A stretch of DNA of 64,000 nucleotides, from assembly GCA_023390815.1 (NCBI GenBank), contig JAEWCC010000008.1:70263-134262 (forward strand), read 5' to 3'. Below are positions 60,510 through 64,000 of the stretch, piece by piece. The notes beneath the pieces were generated by a model. The model saw only the letters and a program-made list of their open reading frames with translations. It searched no databases and was not told the DNA's origin. This DNA comes from Bacillota bacterium (lineage in GTDB: Bacteria > Bacillota > Clostridia > Christensenellales > SZUA-584). How positions within the stretch are numbered: position 1 is the stretch's first letter; every line of letters begins with the position of its first letter. A program made the position numbers and the translations under genes.

Positions 60510-62024
60510 TTATTTCAGGCGTTTAAGCTCTTCGTCGAGCGCCCGTTTGAGTATGCGGTCCTTGGTTACGCTGTTCTTGTCCATCTCCATCACGACCCTG
60601 CCGCAGGACAATACCATCACGCGGTCGCTCATGCCGATCACTTCCGAAAAATCGGAGGAGATGAAGATCACTGCTTTTTCCTGCCGCACCATCTCGTTGA
60701 TGAGGTTATATACCTCCACCTTGGAGGCGATGTCGAGTTCCTTTGTCGGTTCATCGAGTATCAGCACATTGGTGTTGGCAAGGAACCAACGCGCAATGAG
60801 CACCTTTTGCTGGTTGCCGCTCGAAAGGTATTTCATCTGCTGCCCGAGTGAGAAGTAGTCCACGCCGAGCCGGTCGAGATACTGCGTTGCAAGCTTCTTC
60901 TCCGCCGTCTTGTCGATCATCCAGCGCAGCCTGCGCCGTTCCACGGACTGCAGATGCGCGATCGTGATGTTGAGCATCAAGTCGGAGACGTTGAATATAC
61001 CTTCCTTCTTACGGTCGTCCGGTATCAGGCCGATGCCGTATTTCACCGCAGACTTGGGCGAGCGAATACGGATGCGTTTCCGGTTGTAATACACCTCGCC
61101 GGTAAAATTGGGGATGATGCCGAAAATGCACTTGGCAAGCGAGGTACGGCCTGAGCCGACCAGCCCCGTGATGCCCAGCACCTCGCCGCGGCGCAGCGTG
61201 AACGAAACGTTATCCAGCACGCCCGGCACCGTGATGCCTTTGACGCGCAGCACCTCACGGCCCTGCCGCACCGGCAGCTTGGGGTAGCGCTTGCGCACCT
61301 CCTGCCCGACGATCGATTTGACGAGCTCCTTATCCTTGATGCGCTTCGTCTCCTCCTGCACCACCACTTCGCCATCGCGCAGCACGATGACGTTGTCCAC
61401 CTGCGAATAGATCTCGCCCATATTGTGCGTAACAAATACGATGAACTTGCCGCGTTTCTTCAGCTCGCGGATTACGTTAAAAATGTATCCCGCGTCCTCG
61501 TTAGTCATCGCGCTCGATATTTCGTCGATGATCATCACATCGGCGTCGCGCGCGAGCATGCGCATAAACGCCACGAGGTGCTTTTCCCCCATCCCGAGCT
61601 GCCCTACCTTGGTGCGGCAATCGACCTTAAGCCCCACCTTATTGCACAGTTCCTGCGTCATGGTCAGTATCTTTTTCTTACTGACGACGCCCAGGGCCTC
61701 GTCGGGAAAGTTGTTGAAATAGACGTTTTCGGCGATGGACAGGTTATCGAACAGGTCGAGATCCTGAAACACAAAACTCCACCCGAGGCTCAGCGCGTCC
61801 TTGGGCGATCGGATGCTGACCTTGTTCCCGTTGTACCATATCTCGCCTTCGTCAGGCTGGTGGATGCCCGCAAGCAGCTTAACGAAGGTGGACTTGCCCG
61901 CGCCGTTCTTGCCTACCACCGCGTAGACCCGGCCCGCCTCCATATGGATGCTCACGTTCTTGAGCACCGGAATGTTATTGAAGCTTTTATTTAAATTTTT
62001 GATTTCAATGGTCTTTTCCTGCAT
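60510..62024 (-). CDS. CUT2 ABC transporter ATPase (second system)
   Basis: 504 residues, two ABC domains. The N-terminal domain has Walker A VGKNGAGKST and Walker B VMIIDEISSAM, but its signature reads GQLGMGEKHLV in place of LSGGQ. The C-terminal domain has GLVGSGRTSL for Walker A, signature LSSGNQQKV and Walker B VLILDEPTKELD. Degenerate half-sites occur in this subfamily. It precedes the single permease by 14 bp and follows the DeoR gene by 29 bp. Confidence 0.9.
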   Translation of the reverse strand: MQEKTIEIKNLNKSFNNIPVLKNVSIHMEAGRVYAVVGKNGAGKSTFVKLLAGIHQPDEGEIWYNGNKVSIRSPKDALSLGWSFVFQDLDLFDNLSIAENVYFNNFPDEALGVVSKKKILTMTQELCNKVGLKVDCRTKVGQLGMGEKHLVAFMRMLARDADVMIIDEISSAMTNEDAGYIFNVIRELKKRGKFIVFVTHNMGEIYSQVDNVIVLRDGEVVVQEETKRIKDKELVKSIVGQEVRKRYPKLPVRQGREVLRVKGITVPGVLDNVSFTLRRGEVLGITGLVGSGRTSLAKCIFGIIPNFTGEVYYNRKRIRIRSPKSAVKYGIGLIPDDRKKEGIFNVSDLMLNITIAHLQSVERRRLRWMIDKTAEKKLATQYLDRLGVDYFSLGQQMKYLSSGNQQKVLIARWFLANTNVLILDEPTKELDIASKVEVYNLINEMVRQEKAVIFISSDFSEVIGMSDRVMVLSCGRVVMEMDKNSVTKDRILKRALDEELKRLK

Positions 62025-62053
62025 CCGATAACCGCCTTTGTCGATTTTGGAGG

Positions 62054-62833
62054 CTATTCTAATGGATAGGTGGTGAATATCTGGATATCGTGCTCAAAGA
62101 AATGCTTAATATACTCATGCGGCGCGAGCTGGTCCGATACGACCTTGTCCGCAAACGACAGGTCCCCGATATTGGACAGCGAATTGATATCGAACTTGGT
62201 GTGATCGGCCACCACGATGATTTCGTCGCTGAAATCCTTAAGGGTACGGTACATCTGCGCGAGAAACGCGTTGCGCATCATGTAGCCGCGCTTGAAGCCA
62301 ATCCCGTCCACGCTGACAAATGTTTTGTTGATGTACATCTCCCGGATGTTCTTGATCAGAATCTCACCCGTGAGCATCACGCCGTACTCGGAGGCGTCCA
62401 GCTCCCCGCCGGTCGCGAGCACACGGCAATTCGGCGCGCCCGCAAGCTCGGCCATGACACCGAGGTTGTTGGTCACGACGATGATATCCTTCTTATCGCG
62501 CAGGTTCTTAGCGATCTGGATGCAGGTGGAGCCCGGGCCGATGAACACCACGTCGCGGTCCTGTATGAGCGCCGCCGCGAACAGGCCGATCATCTTCTTG
62601 CTTTCGATATTGGGAATGTCGATTTCGGACGCTGTCTCGTCACGTGGGGCGTCATCCTTAAGCACGGCACCGCCGTGCGTACGGATCAAAAACCCGTCTT
62701 TTTCGAGCTTCTCAAGGTCCTTTCGAATCGTAACCTCGGAAACCGCCAGAATCTCCGAGAGATTGCTGACATCCACCTTATCGTACTCGAAGAGCAGTTG
62801 TTTGATTTTGTTGTGTCGTTCTGCCGCGAACAC
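62054..62833 (-). CDS. DeoR-family transcriptional regulator
   Basis: 259 residues. The N-terminal helix-turn-helix (RHNKIKQLLFEYDKVDVSNL, then AVSEVTIRKDLEKLEKDGFL) and the DeoR signature RTHGGAVL are present; the C-terminal sugar-phosphate sensor domain shows VFIGPGSTCIQIAKNL and VADHTKFD. The start is GTG 62833 with GAGGTGG upstream. It heads the second transporter operon. Known rhamnose operons of rhizobia use a DeoR-type RhaR, so it may control both sugar units through a phosphorylated intermediate; inferred. Confidence 0.9.
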   Translation of the reverse strand: MFAAERHNKIKQLLFEYDKVDVSNLSEILAVSEVTIRKDLEKLEKDGFLIRTHGGAVLKDDAPRDETASEIDIPNIESKKMIGLFAAALIQDRDVVFIGPGSTCIQIAKNLRDKKDIIVVTNNLGVMAELAGAPNCRVLATGGELDASEYGVMLTGEILIKNIREMYINKTFVSVDGIGFKRGYMMRNAFLAQMYRTLKDFSDEIIVVADHTKFDINSLSNIGDLSFADKVVSDQLAPHEYIKHFFEHDIQIFTTYPLE

Positions 62834-62983
62834 GGGACCACCTCGCCCAATGCGTTATTGGCCTGATTGTTGCCCAGGCGGCGCTAAAAAATAACGCATA
62901 CTTTTATTTGCTTTTGAATCGCAAGGGTTTATTTCGACATAATCGAACAGAATTCCTTGTCTGCAGCAAAACTGTTTGGGCAG

Positions 62984-63018
62984 AAATAAAAAACCGGGAG
63001 AATGAAGTGTTCTCCCGG
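62984..63018 (-). terminator. Rho-independent terminator after the unrecognised partial gene
   Basis: The perfect 9-bp stem CCGGGAGAA/TTCTCCCGG with a 7-nt loop is followed on the minus strand by TTTTTTATTTC, 16 bp after the stop at 63035. The DeoR gene therefore probably has its own promoter in 62834-62983, where I see only a weak TTGCGA/TATGCG pair. Confidence 0.8.
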
Positions 63019-63034
63019 CCTTGCTTTAAGAATC

Positions 63035-64000
63035 TCAGCCTATGGATTTTCTCGCGATATCCGCGAAACGTGCTACCCGCGAGTCGATCTCCTCCGCGGA
63101 TAAGCTGCCGCCGCCCTGAAATATCCCGAGCGCGATATCCCGGCTCGCCTCCAGCTCGTGCCCAACGAGCGCCCAGGAAGCGTCGTTCAGATGGCGGTAT
63201 TCCGGCTTCAGCAATTCGCGGCAGAGGAAGGACTGGCGCGGCTGGTTGATGTCCTCGCCGCTGATCTGCATGAAGTTATATTGCCTGCAAAGATTCATGA
63301 CACGCTGCAGCTGCTCCGGCGTGTTGCGCGAGGGCATGAACGTGACCGCATCAAAGCCCAGCGCCTTGCAGACGGTAAACACTTCCTCGAGGTAATCGTC
63401 CTCGAACTTCTGCGCCGCCTTGTCGCCGGTCGGGGATTCCCCCACGTCGCCGAGGTAGCAGTATGCGGGAATTGCGCCAAGCGCTTTAATCTGCCGAACT
63501 GCGTTTGCTATGTCAGGGGTTTCGTCCTGCTGCGTGTCGATATAGATCTTGGAAACGAAGTTGCCCTTCAGCACGTTGAGCAGGTCGTACGCGACGATAT
63601 CGTTGCCGGGATCGGCCAGCACCGCCTGCTGTTTGGCGCTGAGCTTGATTTTAAGGTCGTTCGTAACGAAATCCGCAAGCGCCTGGCTTGCGCCGAACCG
63701 CGCGATGATCTTTTTGGTCAGTGCGAAGAGCAGGTGCCGTTCCGTTACGCTGCCGCCTTCCGCCGCCATGGACAATGGCAGTACGTCGGCGTCAAAATCC
63801 ACGGTCATACCGAAAGGCCGGACGATGTCGTTCAGCCGGTCGATCATGCGCCGGTTCCGCTGGTTGCGCGCCTCGCGCAGCTTCGCGAGATATTCGTTTG
63901 CCGCAGCGATGCTGCCGTGCGGCAGTGCGCACGCCGTAATATATCCCGAGGAAATTTGATCGGGGTTGTTGATCCTTCTGCCCGCGAGCGGGGTGCCGCT
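63035..64000 (-). CDS. Unrecognised alpha/beta-barrel-like protein, partial (N-terminus beyond window)
   Basis: 321 residues are visible; the frame stays open to the window edge, so the true start lies outside and an internal ATG at 63847 is not the start. The visible part begins SGTPLAGRRINNPDQISSGY. Alternating strands and helices (FVSKIYIDTQQDETPDIANA, LGAIPAYCYLGDVGESPTGD, LGFDAVTFMPSRNTPEQLQR, NFMQISGEDINQPRQSF) suggest a TIM-barrel or PHP-type metal-dependent fold with possible metal ligands Asp, Glu and His. I cannot name the family. It lies upstream of a DeoR regulator and two sugar transporters, so a role in sugar or sugar-phosphate metabolism is a reasonable guess. Confidence 0.6.
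   Translation of the reverse strand, partial: SGTPLAGRRINNPDQISSGYITACALPHGSIAAANEYLAKLREARNQRNRRMIDRLNDIVRPFGMTVDFDADVLPLSMAAEGGSVTERHLLFALTKKIIARFGASQALADFVTNDLKIKLSAKQQAVLADPGNDIVAYDLLNVLKGNFVSKIYIDTQQDETPDIANAVRQIKALGAIPAYCYLGDVGESPTGDKAAQKFEDDYLEEVFTVCKALGFDAVTFMPSRNTPEQLQRVMNLCRQYNFMQISGEDINQPRQSFLCRELLKPEYRHLNDASWALVGHELEASRDIALGIFQGGGSLSAEEIDSRVARFADIARKSIG

Noticed and set aside
63035..63847. Gene start at the internal ATG 63847
   Set aside because: The frame is open with protein-like sequence for 51 further codons to the window edge, so the true start lies outside.
1..64000. CRISPR array, tRNA or rRNA genes, prophage or integrase
   Set aside because: No regularly spaced repeats, no cloverleaf-type sequence with a CCA-compatible end, and no phage or recombinase genes were found.

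Overview
The window looks like chromosomal DNA of a fairly high-GC anaerobic member of the Bacillota, most likely class Clostridia. This is inferred from gene content: a GlgC/GlgD glycogen operon, a MarR-headed acc-fab cluster with FabK as enoyl reductase, an oxygen-sensitive glycyl radical enzyme, a glycine-riboswitch gcv operon with split GcvPA/GcvPB, and a palindromic repeat resembling those I recall from Oscillospiraceae-type genomes. Genus cannot be fixed from sequence alone. Almost every gene lies on the minus strand; the exception is a plus-strand pair of NlpC/P60 wall hydrolases.

Layout in coordinate order. 1-2.9 kb: two adjacent dynamin-like GTPases, the first cut by the window edge. 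3.2-3.5 kb: a small GlsB-type membrane protein. 3.6-13.9 kb: a six-gene glycogen operon transcribed glgB-glgC-glgD-glgA-glgP-GH13 amylase, with overlapping or closely spaced genes. 14.1-15.8 kb: an Lrp regulator and alanine dehydrogenase. 15.9-17.1 kb: a PfkB sugar kinase and a palindromic repeat element flanked by near-duplicate hairpins. 17.1-22.3 kb: a FadR-type regulator, a glycyl radical enzyme, its radical-SAM activase and a split-barrel flavin-type protein. 22.4-24.3 kb: a chemoreceptor-like protein without membrane segments, with a C-terminal sugar-binding-protein domain.

24.6-34.5 kb: type II fatty acid synthesis, transcribed marR, then accB-accC-accD-accA-fabH-acpP-fabK-fabD-fabG-fabF-fabZ. 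34.5-36.8 kb: an APC permease and a GNAT acetyltransferase. 37.0-41.6 kb: gcvT-gcvH-gcvPA-gcvPB behind a tandem glycine riboswitch and terminator. 41.7-46.0 kb: two NlpC/P60 hydrolases sharing a promoter layout, followed by the decayed 3' end of a third copy. 46.2-46.7 kb: a lipoprotein.

46.9-64 kb: a carbohydrate region dedicated mainly to L-rhamnose. It has rhamnulokinase, a class II aldolase, rhamnose isomerase, mutarotase and a CUT2 ABC transporter, plus two short-chain dehydrogenases, a cyclase-family hydrolase, a second CUT2 transporter, a DeoR regulator and an unrecognised protein running off the right edge.

Most of the window is ordinary metabolism. The parts least explained by known systems are the soluble receptor/binding-protein fusion, the glycyl radical cluster of unknown substrate, the dynamin pair, the second sugar transporter with its unassigned neighbours, and the repeat/remnant structures at about 17 kb and 46 kb.
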